Below, piece after piece: positions 24,210 through 36,799 of a stretch of DNA of 64,000 nucleotides. The notes beneath the pieces are model-generated. The model was not told the origin of the DNA. It worked only from the letters and a program-made list of their open reading frames with translations, and did not search any database. Source of the DNA: Acanthococcus lagerstroemiae (Eukaryota; Arthropoda; Insecta; Hemiptera; Eriococcidae). A program made the translations under genes and the position numbers. The stretch spans positions 13,244,321 to 13,308,320 of the forward strand of contig CM063109.1 of NCBI GenBank assembly GCA_031841125.1. Reading direction: 5' to 3'. The stretch's first letter is position 1; each line of letters begins with the position of its first letter.

Positions 24210-26165
24210 TTTTTTTTTTTTTTTTTTTGCAGCTAGTGCTGATTATCATAATGTCGTAAATGCCTGCATGATTCGCTAGTTTATAAAACAAAATTCATTC
24301 TGAAACATAAATATTTTGCGTGGGACATTTCTGTCAAGCACAATCAACGTTCAAAGCAAACCATGTGTTTTTTTAGGGTGCAGTTACCCACCTCACCTTA
24401 TTTTTCTCAAATTTCTGATACACGAAACAACACGATTTCAGAAAGGTGGTATCTGGGAGACAGGAGCGAGGGGGCAGAATTTCCAGAGATAGAATGTGTC
24501 ATTCATAATCAACTCGTTTTTAGGTAATTCGGTAATCATAAATCGGAATTCAATAACATTTTATATTTTCTTGTAGCTGTAGCAGTAGTGTGAGTGTATG
24601 AGGGCTGCGAATATTATTTTCATTTCCGACTGTATCCAAACATTCAAGGGCTAAGATATAGGAATACAATGGAAATAGTACACGTGATTTTAAAACTTGT
24701 ACCCATTACACGTGTTTCACTAATTCAAAAGAAGATTACTTCATTCCGCTGTCACTGCTATCTGATCAATTGCCTACCAAATGTACAATGAATCCAGTAC
24801 CAGGTAAACATAGTTTCGTCTTTCATCCGTGAGAGAAGGGACGTGCTGTATTTTCAAAAAACTACCCCGAACCGCAATAAAAGCTCCATAATGTTATCGC
24901 ACAATCAATACAAATCCTTTATCCGCACTACACCACCCCGATCAATTTAGTAATTATTCCGCGAACCCTTGATTTTTGTATCCCAACTGAATCTTAAGTT
25001 AAGAAGGAAAGAAAAAGAAAAGAAAAAAAAATCATACAAGGGTAAACCTCTCATACGTGTATAGAAACGAGCGTTTTCGTTTTTATATAATATTTTATTA
25101 TTATATATTATGCGTTATCGGGAATGTCGAAAGATGCTCGAGGGCGAATTCTTTCAGGGCAACGGACACGTGAGAAGGCTGGAAGTTGGGTTTACCTTCT
25201 TCGCTTCATTCACGTGAATTCAATTCTCATTTAATCGCCGGCCTATTTGAAGCCGTATTTTCGAGCTGTGCATCTGTGTGGGTATATACGGGTCGAGAAA
25301 AAAAATACTATTTGCAGTTTATATTTATATGCTCGCAGACTGTGTGGAACGCTGGTGCGGCAGAATTATTTATATACACGTGTTTCGAGGGACGGGGCTA
25401 TTGGCCTCCGTGTCGGTGTGTCATTGTGTTGAATGGGTGTTTTACGTCTACTCTTTACTTCGAAGTAGCACCCAAAAGATCTCTGAAAGACTTCAGATAA
25501 GTCGACAAAATTTTTTATATAACTGCAGCACACGTTTACTTATTCGACTAATATCGTTGATCAGACCAATAGGAAACAAAAATACCTAATTGACAGGTTG
25601 ATATGAAGTAAAATTCGTTGTTAAGTACTTATTGTGAAATGTAGGTACTTACAGTTATTACTAAACTGCAATCCAGTCTTGCTGAAGGATGTTCTAACGT
25701 ATGGAAAATCTGTAAAAAAAAAAAAAAAAAAAAAAATACAAAAATATTATTAAAAATTGTAAAGGAAAAGAATTTTTTCTTTCTTTAAATGACAAAAACA
25801 TTGGATTACACGATTATATTCTTGCAACGATCACATCATGAGAGATGCCTTTCCAAAACGCAGTAAATTTTTATTTCGGGATCTGTTGATGGAACCCACT
25901 ACTTAACAATCTCTCAGTCAAATTGCAAAAAAAATTTTCCTTCATGTTATTATAATATTTACTAATGAAGAGGCACATCTCCGTAACGCAATAATCACAT
26001 TTTTCCGGAATTAGGCGATAAAACTCCTAACTTAACAATATATTTATTAAATTGCTAAAAAAAAAAAATTGCTTTGTATTATTACAGTATTTACTAATGA
26101 ATCAAACGCAGTAAGTGCACTCGGTGTTATATTCCTTAGTCTTTCAACTAGTAGGTTGCATTTCT
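24210..26165. other. intergenic DNA, nothing recognised
   Basis: Has poly-A/T tracts (for example near 25712) and a CpG-richer patch at 25080-25500 with overlapping short frames. No conserved protein or RNA. Confidence 0.35.
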
Positions 26166-26169
26166 ATAC

Positions 26170-26462
26170 TTTTTTCTCTCCCACCTTTATCTTTCCATTT
26201 TTAAAAAGGATTTACATTTTGTATCCTCCATTACCTGCTCGTCATAGCTCATTCATTGCCTTCCTTTCCAGCTTCCTACCTCAAAATCATTCCCTCTAGC
26301 AATAATGACAACCTACCTATCATTTCAACTCTTCTCTTTGCGATTATATTTCAGATTTCTCTTTTCCTTCCTATTCGTCTCAATACTTCCTTATTCCTGA
26401 TTTTTTCCGTCCATTTGATTCTCAATATTCTCTGATAACACCACATTTCAAAAGCTTCGAGA
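26170..26462 (-). pseudogene. LINE 3' fragment, second copy of the 33-kb element
   Basis: About 290 bp align with 33117-33427, including CATTCCCTCTAGCAATAAT and ACACCACATTTCAAAAGCTT. The minus frame reads FEMWCYQRIL, the segment after the reverse-transcriptase domain in arthropod endonuclease-reverse transcriptases. It stops abruptly at 26462, so the copy is 5'-truncated. Confidence 0.75.
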
Positions 26463-26864
26463 GGAACTTAGCCTATTATGGGATATGAGCTTAATATGGG
26501 GTACCATAATATATCAGCCGATATTAGCGCTACCTAGTGGAAAAAATTTATCTGTCCTACAGTACATAGTCATCCAGTGAAAATAGAATGTCAATAAACA
26601 TCTTTGTGTGTAGTGTATTGCAGAGTAATGTTTCTAATCAAGTGGAAATATTTGGAACATCCGGAGAACTGTGAAAAGCGGTATTAAAAAAAAAAAAAAA
26701 AAAAAAAGCAACGGGGAAACTGTCCACTAGATATATGTCTTTGTTTTTGAACTGAAATACCTGGAATACACTTGTTCGAGAATTTACACTTTACTCCTAA
26801 TATGGGGTATGCGATTTTCCTAATAGGGGTACCATATTTCCAGTCCCTCTTTTCTCGCGACAAA

Positions 26865-26966
26865 AAAGGCACCCAATGTACAGAATGGATGCACGAAAAA
26901 TGCTATGACCCCGATAAATTACTCACTAACGCGCAGTTCTTATGTGATCCATGTTTAGAAGAATAA
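26865..26966 (+). pseudogene. PHD-like zinc-finger tail fragment
   Basis: The frame ends GTQCTEWMHEKCYDPDKLLT then FLCDPCLEE and a stop: the Cys-x2-W-x-H-x2-C ... C-x2-C half of a PHD-type finger. Such half-fingers are common at the C-termini of domesticated or transposon-borne DDE proteins in insects, so a transposase remnant is likely, but no transposase core was seen upstream. Confidence 0.4.
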
Positions 26967-27110
26967 TAGACCTCGAAATTTCATGAGTGCCATGTCGACA
27001 AATTGTATTTTGTGAGAAAAAAAAATCGTTCTACTGTAACAATTCTTGCCTTATCGATTGTAATTGTTTTAGAACGCAATGAACCTAATAATCTTGTATA
27101 TTAGGGCATA

Positions 27111-27700
27111 CTAGGGGGCTTCGCCCCCTGGCCGCTTCGCGACCCAACCCTCCCGCCGTCACAGTCCTCAGTGTTTAGTCTGAAACTTTTGTTCCTGAGT
27201 TGAGGTTTTCTTTGTGCTTCTTTTGCTGCCCTTCTATCAGCGGTTCTCAATCTTCCACCATGAACCCCCTTCCATCCTCCTCCTCCGCCACCACGACCCC
27301 CTCGTTGACCATGGTTGCTTTCCGCCTTCACGGTCACACCTCAACAGTCGCAGCCCTCCTCAGCCACAAACTCCTCCCCCACAATGGCCATAGTCCTCCA
27401 CCTAGTCTGACCACCCTCTTCCACCCCAATGCCCTCCATTAGGATCACGTCCTTCGACCACCCCACGCCACTATGGCCTTCATTTCTGTTCACGTACCCC
27501 CCCCCCCCCACCAAGACCTCTTCACCCATCACTACGACCTCCCCAATGGTGGCCTTAGTCCCTCTCTACAGCCTTCCCCTTCCGCGGCTCCATCACCCTA
27601 CGGCCTCCTCGCTCAACTACCACGAAGTTCCCCTGGTCCTCGAACCAGGAGCTTTCACCACCATGACCACCCTTCCCCCATAAGAACCATTCCCTTCAAG
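27111..27700 (-). mobile_element. candidate Helitron-like non-autonomous 3' end plus pyrimidine-rich interior
   Basis: On the minus strand a hairpin GGGGGCGAAGCCCCC runs into CTAG followed by T, the layout of Helitron 3' ends (hairpin, CTRR, target T). Upstream, 27190-27700 is strongly C+T-rich on the plus strand, with CCACC and CCTCC runs and few stops; the open frames there are low-complexity Pro/Ser/Thr and unlikely to be genes. The 5' TC end was not located. Confidence 0.35.
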
Positions 27701-28035
27701 ACCACCTGCCCAGTTTTTAGTTTTTTTTGTGTTTTTTTTCCCGCTGGAGTAAATGGACCAATGTTATTGAGAGCTATCAATAGTGGTATCATTGGAAAGT
27801 GAACCATGTATGAGGGAAACATCCATTAGAAAAATAAAGACCTTGGGACTCGGGGGTCGGTAGTTATGACGTCTGAAAGTCGATTGGTAAAGTTGAACGG
27901 TTTTGGGGCTACACTTTACACATGACACAAAATACAAGCACAAATGTGGCAGAACGTATGTATTTTGAACAGAAATGTTGAGAAGATACTGAAAACAAAC
28001 TAACACTTCGCAATAATCACGCGAAGTCGTGGGAG

Positions 28036-30242
28036 CAGGGGCGTTCCGAAACTTCTTCAGTTGGGGGGGGGGGGGCGTGAATCTAAAATTTGCCGACTAA
28101 TGCAATGACCGCAAATCGAAAATTTCTTTGTAGACCCGTATTCCGTACGGCTATAACCTTCACTTAGTTCACGTACCGTGATAACACGATACAACTGTTT
28201 ACTCTTGGTCAATTTCTGCGTAGCACGATGCAAGTATTCAACAAACGTCTTTTGTCTCTGCATACATGCACATCCGGTTCTTCATTTGTTCAAAAAACAC
28301 ATTCTTCTTCTTCTTCTTCTCCTCCTCACTCATTTTATCCTTTCTCCTCCACTGGTCGGTCTGACAGGACATTAGAGCAGTCCAGTTACAGTTCAGTCAC
28401 AGTTTATGGTAAACCTCACAAGAATACATGCACCTTTTCTATACCGTCTCGTTTTTTTGATTTCGAATGCCTTTGCTGCGGTCCAAACTACACCCCTCTC
28501 TCGTGCAAATTCTCGAAAAACCCACACTCCCCTTAGACAGCTATACACTGATACCACCGCCTTCTCCAGTTTTCATGACAATATTATTGCGACACTTAAG
28601 CCGGCAGTTTCTGAAGTATCCTCGTCACGTACCTTTGTATGTCAGTTACTGATTCGAAATGCGTTCTTCAACGATTTGTTCGACCGGGGAGAACGAAAAA
28701 AAGTCATACGGAGACATATCTGGATGTTTTTTAATGTGAAGAATTGCATTATGTTGAAGGCTTGATGACATGGGGCATCGTCAGGATGAAGAATCCACGT
28801 GTTTGCGACCCCAGGGCGAACTCTAACGGCTCTTCTTCATAACAATTCGAGCAATCTGACGTAACATTGTTGATTTACAGTCTGCCCAGGTGGTACAAAC
28901 TCTTTGTGAACCACCCCTTATAGCTATCACAGAAGCAAATGATTATCGTTTTGACTTTGGATTTGCTTTTTCGCGCCTTTTTTCGGACTGAGTTTTGGGA
29001 TAGCCACTAACGACTCGTAACTTTATCATCAAACATCTTAATCACATTATCGAGAATTTCCATTTCTAGATTCGCCAAATTTTATTCAAAACTTGAAAAA
29101 GACTACACAACTGGAGAACTAACGTTAATAATGGGGTCGCAAATACATTGATTGATAGAGAAAGGTTATTAGGTTATCAACTTGGTAAAATTTCAGATTT
29201 GAAGGGTTACTACATGCGCGGCGAAAAAAATTAATCCTGTTATTTTTGGCACCCGTAGGAACGAGAAAGATTGGTCCTCGAGACCGGATATAACGTGAAT
29301 ACTGGCACGGATCTCTTGGGAAATAGCAAATCAGCGTAATTTCCAGCCGCTATTAAGACGATTAAATTGCTGAAAATATATTCAGTAGTAACAGTATTTG
29401 TATAGGGAAGAGTGTTGTATCGCGAGACACATTCCATTGAAATTGATTTTTCAAAACGAAGTTTGGAGTCGTTCACTCGAACGCAGCTGGTGCACGTAGC
29501 TATAGTCCAAGTCACCACTAGTCAAAAATGCAAAGGCCAGGAATGAATTTCGAATTAACTACCTTTTTCGTCCTAAGATTCGGTGTTGTACCTCGAACAC
29601 AGAAAATTAACTTTCATCGATTATGTATCGCAGACGTACTATATCGTGCATATAGCTCATGAAAAACGGAAAACGCCGATTTAGTTCCATGAAATAGTAA
29701 TTGGAATCCATCAAACCAGAATCTTCGGTTTTTAACCATTCGCCAATACAATGCGCCGTCACGAGAGTGTCATGGTGTGGTTCTTTTAAGAATATAATAG
29801 AGAATCATAAAATGATATTTTTGATGAATGGTTTTTCAACTTTGGAGCTGTCTCAGGGTGCATGAGATGACCCCCCGGCAGGGCGCACCCATTTTTAGAT
29901 TCTGAGTTGGCCACCGGACTGCATGAATCATCATCTGTCAGTTGAACAGGAAGGGGGTCGACGTGCCATATAGTCGAAACCCGTGAAAGTCTATTCGATT
30001 TATCAGTGCAAGACTGGATAATCCTTCATGGTGCTTGGAAATCTTTTAAAGCTTAGTCATTAATTTATAGACTTCGTCATAATGTCGGTGATTTAGCATA
30101 GAACTCATTTCGAAAGTGCTGATTGTATTTTTATACTCATGATTACTAATTTAGCCGACTTAACATATTTTTGGGTGAATTTGCCAACTGCCTAAAACAT
30201 TCGGGGGTAGATACCCCTACCTCCCCTTTCGGAACACCCCTG
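28036..30242. mobile_element. 2.2-kb hAT-type element, perfect 8-bp target duplication CGTGGGAG
   Basis: The left end CAGGGGCGTTCCGAAAC and the right end (reverse complement CAGGGGTGTTCCGAAAGGGG) match over about 16 bp. Both outer flanks are CGTGGGAG (28028-28035 and 30243-30250). No hAT transposase (BED finger or RW..IC..A...P region) was recognised, so it is probably non-autonomous. It contains a mariner-type transposase remnant in the left half. Confidence 0.85.
28640..28990 (-). pseudogene. mariner-superfamily transposase remnant inside the 28-30 kb element
   Basis: One minus frame reads GVVHKEFVPPGQTVNQQCYV, stop, RRAVRVRPGVANTWILHPDD, then APCHQAFNIMQFFTLKNI. This matches the V(H)xEFVPxGQTVNxxFY ... 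WxLHxDNAPAH block around the second catalytic Asp of mariner-type transposases; the D is kept but DNAPAH has become DDAPCH. Stops and lost flanking domains make it a fossil, either an insertion into the hAT-type element or cargo. Confidence 0.8.
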
Positions 30243-30250
30243 CGTGGGAG

Positions 30251-33110
30251 AACATTTCAAGTGGGTAACCATGGTTCCGAACAAAGTTTGAATAAATTTA
30301 AAGTTTCTCATTTATAAAAAAAAAAAATTTCTTACATTTTATTTACCGGGTTCTCTTCCAGACTTATTATAATTATTTTTTATTTACTAACTCGCTATAA
30401 CTAACCATTCATTTTTACACCGCTAACTCACTGTAACTAACCATTTTCTTTTTCTTTTTTTTACAAAATTACTGAAGATTGGAAAGTACAGCGAATTCGG
30501 GCCGTTCATCCGCTAGGAGTGCTACAATCGGCAGAATTGAAAACGGGATCAGGACGATTTTCCTATTTGAATGTGTATTGAGTTATCTCAAAATAAGTCA
30601 AGAACGAAGCCATTTAGCGAAAAAAATAAAATAACAAAATTTGTAGAGCGTAAGATTTCCTAGAAGTTATCTTCTCACATAAAAAGTGATTTCGATCGAT
30701 TTAACAAAAGCTTCCGCCCACCACCTGCGCCGCTCATCAATTATCCCGTTTTCGTTGTGCGCGACACTAGCGCTGAACGGCCCGTGATGACAGGATTTCA
30801 AACAAACAATCGCCTCCAGTCATCTGTGCACACATCTTTCCCCATACTATCATTTACATCATTTATCGTTCGAAAACTGATAAATTTCTCCGTCGGTTTA
30901 CGTCACGATAAAAAGTATTCCATACTACTGTATGCTGTAAACAGAGGCAATTTTGTAACCCAACATTTTCACCTTGCTTGGCACCGATATTTTCACAGTG
31001 TTCTCAAACACCGTTCAATACACTTTTTTCGGCTCGAAAATACCAAACCTGATAGTAAACATCTAGGAACACAATGACACCACAATCAATGGTCCCTCTT
31101 TTCTAGATTGTACAATTCTCCTCGATAACGCGGTAAAAATAGGTACTGTGTAAAGTTACCCCACAAATGTAAAGTAGCCCCCGTTTACGGTAGCTTTTTT
31201 ATTTCACGAAAATTTGAATGATATAAATGCGTTGTAAAAGATTGAACAGAGTGTGCATAATATTATTTATTCGCACAAGTGTTATTAGTTGAATGATAGA
31301 GTAAGTCCGAGTTATGGAGTCAGATTAAGTTCTAGTTTCTGGATCAAATAGACGCTGATTCTGATTCGAGTAGCTGTGCTCTGCTCCAAAAATCGAGGAG
31401 TACAAGATGAATGAACAGGGACGTGCCAAAAAGTATTGCCTGAGGGGCAAGGGGCAAAAATTGTGAAAGTCCCAACTGACTCAACTCAGAATTCTCAAGT
31501 ATCAAAGCAAAAAAAGACTTTCGACTTACTTGGATTTTCCCAACTACTCAACTCAATTCGCAAGTATCAAAAAAAAAAACCTAAAAAACTTTTGACTTGT
31601 TGGATTTTTGTAACTCCGTCCGACTGAAATGGTAAGTTTTCCCAACTGCTGAGTAACTCTTCCCCTCCCGTACATCTCTGTGAATGAATTTTTTCTACTG
31701 TAAAACCTTCGAATCACGACTAGACATGAATTTGCTTGACAGTCACGATTCGTGAATAGCCTTTCTGGACCACCATAACCCCATCGCGCTTCACGAATCT
31801 ACCAACAAATTAGCTTTCAAATCTGCAGATTTTCGTTCATTTGTTGTTAGCGGCCCCTATATTGTGAAAGGAATTAGACTCCTCCTCGTGCACTCTCTGC
31901 AAAACGGTAATCAAACCACGATAGCACAAAAATTACGGCACTACCCAAACCACCAACTACAACCCCCTAATTCTGGGCATCGTCTGTAACCCACAACGCT
32001 GACGAAACCGACGGTGTTCGCCAGCAGCGCCAGGAAAATGTGAAATGTAATTAAGTCCCACTCTGATTTTTTCGAACTTTCAAGCTGAAGAAAAGTTCGC
32101 TTTCTCTTTCCAAACGGACATATTTTAACGCTTTCCGCTCCATAAATGTCCACCCTCACCGTGTACTACCCATTTTCGCCACGACAAGTAAACACCGAAA
32201 TTTCGAAATTCCTAATGGAATACTGTATAGAGTATACAATAGCAGACAAAAGGAGGGGGCTAAAAGTACAAAACATAGTTTGTACTTCGCAGCTGGAGAG
32301 CACACCGAAGACAAAATAAATAAAATTTAATATAATTTTAACAAGGAGTTCGAAAAGGGAAACAGTTCGTGGTCTGTGATCTGCGAACGACCTGCGGCGT
32401 CATTCTCGTTCGCATTCCGGACGAGGCGTCAAAATTATCTGCTCGAAAAAAGCTCTCAACTCGCTTGAACCACCACAGAGCAAGACCTTGAACTGTTCAC
32501 CATTTCAATAAATCAGTGGTCGTTCGGCTGACTCGTGTAATTTAATTTTGGAGGATCGAACAATACTTTAAAATTAATGCATGTCATTAATCACTTCTTT
32601 AATTGTTTTGTCTTGTTTCGTCGGTAGCGATATGTATACAACTGATGAACGACTGGATCAAGAAAATCACGAAATCGAGCGAACACAGAAAACGCTATGC
32701 TGTATTTCACTTATCAGGTTATCAGCTGCAGTTGTAGAAATGATAAGTGCGTTCAGCGAAACGGGCAGGGCCAAAGCGATTAAAGGATAGAATTGTTCCT
32801 CTTTCCAGAAGGATACTTAAGTTACTATCCAACAAGTTAGTGACAAGCCACATTCTAGACCTACCTTTGTTATGGTACCTGACATGAATTAAAAAGCACA
32901 ATATTGACTCAAATTTGGAAAATTTGGTAGTAGTAAAATTATATCCTCCAAAGGCGCCGGAAATAATTCGTTACTGTGGGGGGGGGGGGAGTACAGTTCG
33001 AACTTGTGATGACTGACTTTACTCCCTGCTTTTCTACTGGAAATTTAATCCTAATTAAAGTGGTTGGGGAGGGGGTGAGAGTAAGAATCCAGAAGCTGTT
33101 GTTGTTGTTA
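30251..33110. other. intergenic DNA around one MITE
   Basis: Apart from the MITE at 31416-31680, there is a 36-bp imperfect direct duplication (CTAACTC.CT.TAACTAACCA at 30387 and 30423) and a CpG-richer patch at 32340-32480. No exon recognised. Confidence 0.35.
31416..31680. mobile_element. hAT MITE family 1, copy 3, perfect duplication TGAATGAA
   Basis: The ends read CAGGGACGTGCC and, in reverse complement, CAGAGATGTACGGGAGGGG. Perfect 8-bp TGAATGAA repeats flank it (31408-31415, 31681-31688). The core AACTGACTCAACTCAGAATT defines the family shared with 16.3, 23.5 and 46.2 kb. Confidence 0.9.
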
Positions 33111-33116
33111 TAGTCC

Positions 33117-34400
33117 ACGTTTTCCTCTCCTGTGCTACTTTTCATTTCTGAGAAGGATTTATACTTTGTTTCCTTAATTCATTATCTGCTTGTCACAGCT
33201 CATTCGATGTCTTCCTTTCCAGTTCTCTCCCTCAACCATTCCCTCTAGCAATAATAACAGTATCACTGGATGTCTTATGATCTATCATTTTAATTCTTCT
33301 CTTTACGTTTATATTTCAGATTTCTCTTTTCCTTCTTATTCGCCTCAGTTGATTCCTCATTCATGATCTTTTCTGTTCATTTGGTTTTCAACATTCTCCG
33401 ATAACACCACATTTCAAAAGCTTCTATCATTTTTCTTTTATGCGTTCCTATTGTCCTGGTCTCACATCCATACAATTCTATACTCCAAGTATACATCTGA
33501 AGATATCTCAATCTTATTTTTAAATCTCTGTTTGCCCTGAATACGTCTCCTTTCCGCAAAAAATAAATAAAAAATAGACTGTTCCATTCTTTTCACCATC
33601 TTTATATTTTCACCTCCTATTTCCATATTTATTGGATTGAGTTTCCATTATAACTGACTACCATCACATTTGTTTTATTTTTATTCATCTTCATTTTATT
33701 TTTCATTTTCAATTTTTTGTCCAACTTTTTCAATATTTTCTTTAGTTGTTCTTTACTTCTTCCCATTATTGCAATGTCATCTGCAAACCTTATCTTTTGA
33801 ACTACCTCCCCTTGTATGATCACACCTGATTTCCCTTCATTCCTTTCTTCAATTAATTTTCTATAAATAGCGCTAGGTTAAACAGTATTGACAAATAGCA
33901 ACTTTGTCATTCCTTTTTGAATTTTCGCTTCTCTCATTTACCCTCTATTAGCATTTGAATATTTTGATCCTCATTATAAGTTTCATATACTCTCCTTTCT
34001 TTATACTCCTATCTCTTTAATATTTGAAACTTTTGTTAGACCATTGAATATTATCAAAAGCTTTTTCTAAATCTACAAATGCTACATAGTATTCAAACCT
34101 TTTTTCAGTATTTTTTCTAATAAGACCTCAAACATAAAATTGCTTTCCTAGTTCCTTTACCTTTTCTGAATCCAAACGGATCTTCTCCTATCCTTTCTTT
34201 CATTTTATTTTGTATTCTCTTATTTACTATCCTAAAACTAGAATTTTTGATGCATGCGATAGAGTAAACTTACAGTACGATAATCTTCACATTTGCTTGC
34301 TCCTGTTTTTTTAGTGATCATAATAATTAACCTGCCTTTCTGAAAATCTGCTGGCATTTCTCCTTCCTCATACATTCTGCAAATTAATTCGTACTAACAG
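33117..34400 (-). pseudogene. LINE endonuclease-reverse transcriptase relic, several frameshifts
   Basis: The minus strand carries reverse-transcriptase blocks in order: near 34370-34270 a MPADF(Q)KGRL(I) and CEDYRTVSLL-like stretch, near 34050 a decayed equivalent of FVDLEKAFD, near 33800 QKIRFADDIAIM (the catalytic FADD box), then NKTNVMVV and near 33500 RYLQMYTWSIELYGCETRTI with FEMWCYRRML. Multiple stops and frame changes separate them. The 3' end shares sequence with 26170-26462. It abuts the Helitron piece on the right. Confidence 0.8.
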
Positions 34401-34475
34401 CGCACCACATATCTCTATCTATAATATTTTTAAAAAAAAAAAATGAAAATTACAAAAATTAATAAAGTTATCATA

Positions 34476-35174
34476 TTACAGGACCTCCTTCCACACCATA
34501 TTTGCAGTTTTATAGGTTCCAGGTTGTACTTGGAGTTTTAAATTATTAAACGAAGTTGTCCGCGACAAAGCCACGTATAATTGTCCATGACTGAAGACAT
34601 ACTCGGGTAGATATATCCCAACCTTCTCCAGCGTCTGTCCCTGGGCCTTGTTGATCGTCATATAAAAGGCTAACTTTATTGGAAATTGTCTCCTTTTGAA
34701 TGAAAAAGATAAGGTGGAATTCGCAGGCGACAGGTGCACTCTTGGGAGTAATATCCTTTGACCGCACTCCACCCCAGTTATTATTTTCAGATCCAGTGCA
34801 TTCGTGCACATGCTTCTCACAATTAGTCGCGTCCCATTCAGCAGTCCAAGTGCCACATTCATATTACGTAGCAGCATAACAATCGCACCAACTTTAAAGT
34901 GTAATTTATTTGGTGGTTAACCTGTCAACTCCAGACTATCCAGAAATTCAACGGGGAATTGCAGGATTTCACTGTCATTTTCACTGATCAGTCTATTCAC
35001 GCTTGTGTAGGTTTTGGCTTCACCAGGAATGAAGTTCAAAATTTTGTCGTTGAACTTCAAATGATCATTCTTTGGTGCCAGAATTGCAACATTAGAAAAT
35101 TTCAGGACATCCTCTGGAGTGTCAAACTTTTCACCATAAACATCTCTTATTTTGTATTGAATGAAAAGAGTCAA
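34476..35174 (-). pseudogene. Helitron Pif1-like helicase C-terminal part with one in-frame stop
   Basis: The minus frame covers the last about 230 residues of a Helitron helicase: FSNVAILAPKNDHLKFND, FPVEFLDSLELTG, an in-frame TAA at 34916-34918, then VGAIVMLLRNMNVALGLLNG, TRLIV, FPIKLAFYMTINKAQGQTLE (motif V) and HGQLYVALSRTTSF (motif VI). Apart from the single stop the frame is continuous, so this copy died recently. The Walker A/B part and the Rep endonuclease are missing to the right. The 3' hairpin and CTRR end were not located. Confidence 0.85.
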
Positions 35175-35884
35175 AAACCGCCAACACCAGTTGGTATATG
35201 TAAAGTCGGTACCAGTAATAACAAATAGCTCCGGCGCAATGATATCAATAGATTTTCGATCGCAAACATCCCAAATATTTCCTCACGATATGCAGGTGAC
35301 ATTCTTCAGCATGTGATAAACAACTCCGCGTTCGACAGATTTTTCACTCAATTAGCACAAATACAAGACATTTTCAAGTGAATTACAATCAGCTAACTCA
35401 TGAAGCAAACAGTGGCTTGTGTAGCCGCGAGAAAGATGCCGATCCAAATAGACCTTATACATTAGTAAATGTGCGCTCTTTTAATGCATTATCCACAGGG
35501 CATGGTGAAGCGGACTTCGGCTACATGTTCATCGCATGCGATTGAGAGAAGACTTGGGCAAAAGTTCAAGTGTTCACATTAGCTTACACGTAAATCAGTC
35601 CTCCCATGTTCTCTTAGGAATACGATACGTAATCTATGTTTGCTATAAACGTCCGACCCAGTTCGATCGGCACATTCCTACTTCAATTCATTTTCCTTTC
35701 TACAGCATTAATCCGAGTCAAAAGCCGCTGGAAACTGGCGGTCATTTTTCCATTCAGAATACATGCGGACTATGCAATGCAAATGCAAATGTATTCAGAT
35801 GTGGATGTTTCGACAAGGACTAATATCAATCATTATTGAAAACCAAAACGCGACTGTGATTAGGTAAATTAATTATGCACTTAC

Positions 35885-36300
35885 CGAAGATGCTGCTGAC
35901 ACGAAGCAACACGTTGAAACAAAATGATGCAGCGGTGGTTCAACTCTACGACCGGCTATACAGCGGTACCGAACGGGACACACCACGCACGACGACCATC
36001 ATCGGCGCCGGCAATTAACAACCGTAAAATTCGAGACGAATAAAAAACAATAATTTATAATCATATTTCGGCCACGAAGATCATAAACTCGATGATTTGA
36101 ACACACCGAAACATTACGGGGAAAAAAAAACACGTTGCACACGAAACGTACGCGCGAACTCGTGAAGTACGACGAGACCGGCCAACACGAAAACGTTGAT
36201 AAACTTGAGGGATTCTGACACGATACGAATCCTCGTTTGAGGATCATCTTACACGGCGACTGCGTCTTCGACGTATTATGACGTCATCAAGCTCCCTGCT
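35885..36300 (-). promoter_or_regulatory. CpG-rich block with a minus-strand splice donor: candidate promoter and non-coding first exon
   Basis: From about 35900 to 36330 the sequence is rich in CpG, in contrast with the surroundings. It contains the palindromic CRE site TGACGTCA at 36279-36286. On the minus strand it ends in a near-perfect donor, CTTCG|GTAAGTG, with the exon edge at 35885. Reading frames inside are short, so any exon would be mostly 5' UTR. No coding exon of a matching gene was recognised leftwards, so the gene would have a long first intron or be a non-coding RNA. Inferred from composition and splice signal only. Confidence 0.35.
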
Positions 36301-36799
36301 CGACCAGTTGGTTCACTGAATGTACATGTTTTCGGTGCACCTGAGATCGCGGTACGCGTACTACTCAAGTATTGTAGTTTGTAGGTATAGCTTGAAGTTA
36401 AACGTTAGATTATAGCCGAATAGCGGATTCGTGGAATTTAACGTTCCTCTAGCTTTTTTACTACAAAGTAGGTACGTTTAGCTACCTGTATTAGGAGTAC
36501 TCAATAGTAAAACAATCGATTCTGAAATCTTTCGTGCGAGATAAATCCAGTACCTTTTACAGGGCGCAAGATTACACAAATACGAAATGTGACTCCCGAT
36601 GTCCAGATAAGAAAAACCTCCTTAAGGGGGCTGTACACCGTCAATAAAAATTATCATTATTGAGCGCTGCGTCAATAATATAGTGAACGTGTATACAGAA
36701 CAATGTCATCATTAAGAGGATGATCATAAAAATGATCAAGCGTCATTAATAACACTACTGAACAACTATTTTGCACAATGCATTTCGACAGGTGATTCT

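Noticed and set aside
27200..27802. Several Pro/Ser-rich frames on both strands
   Set aside because: They result from C+T-rich low-complexity sequence with few stop codons, not from coding constraint.
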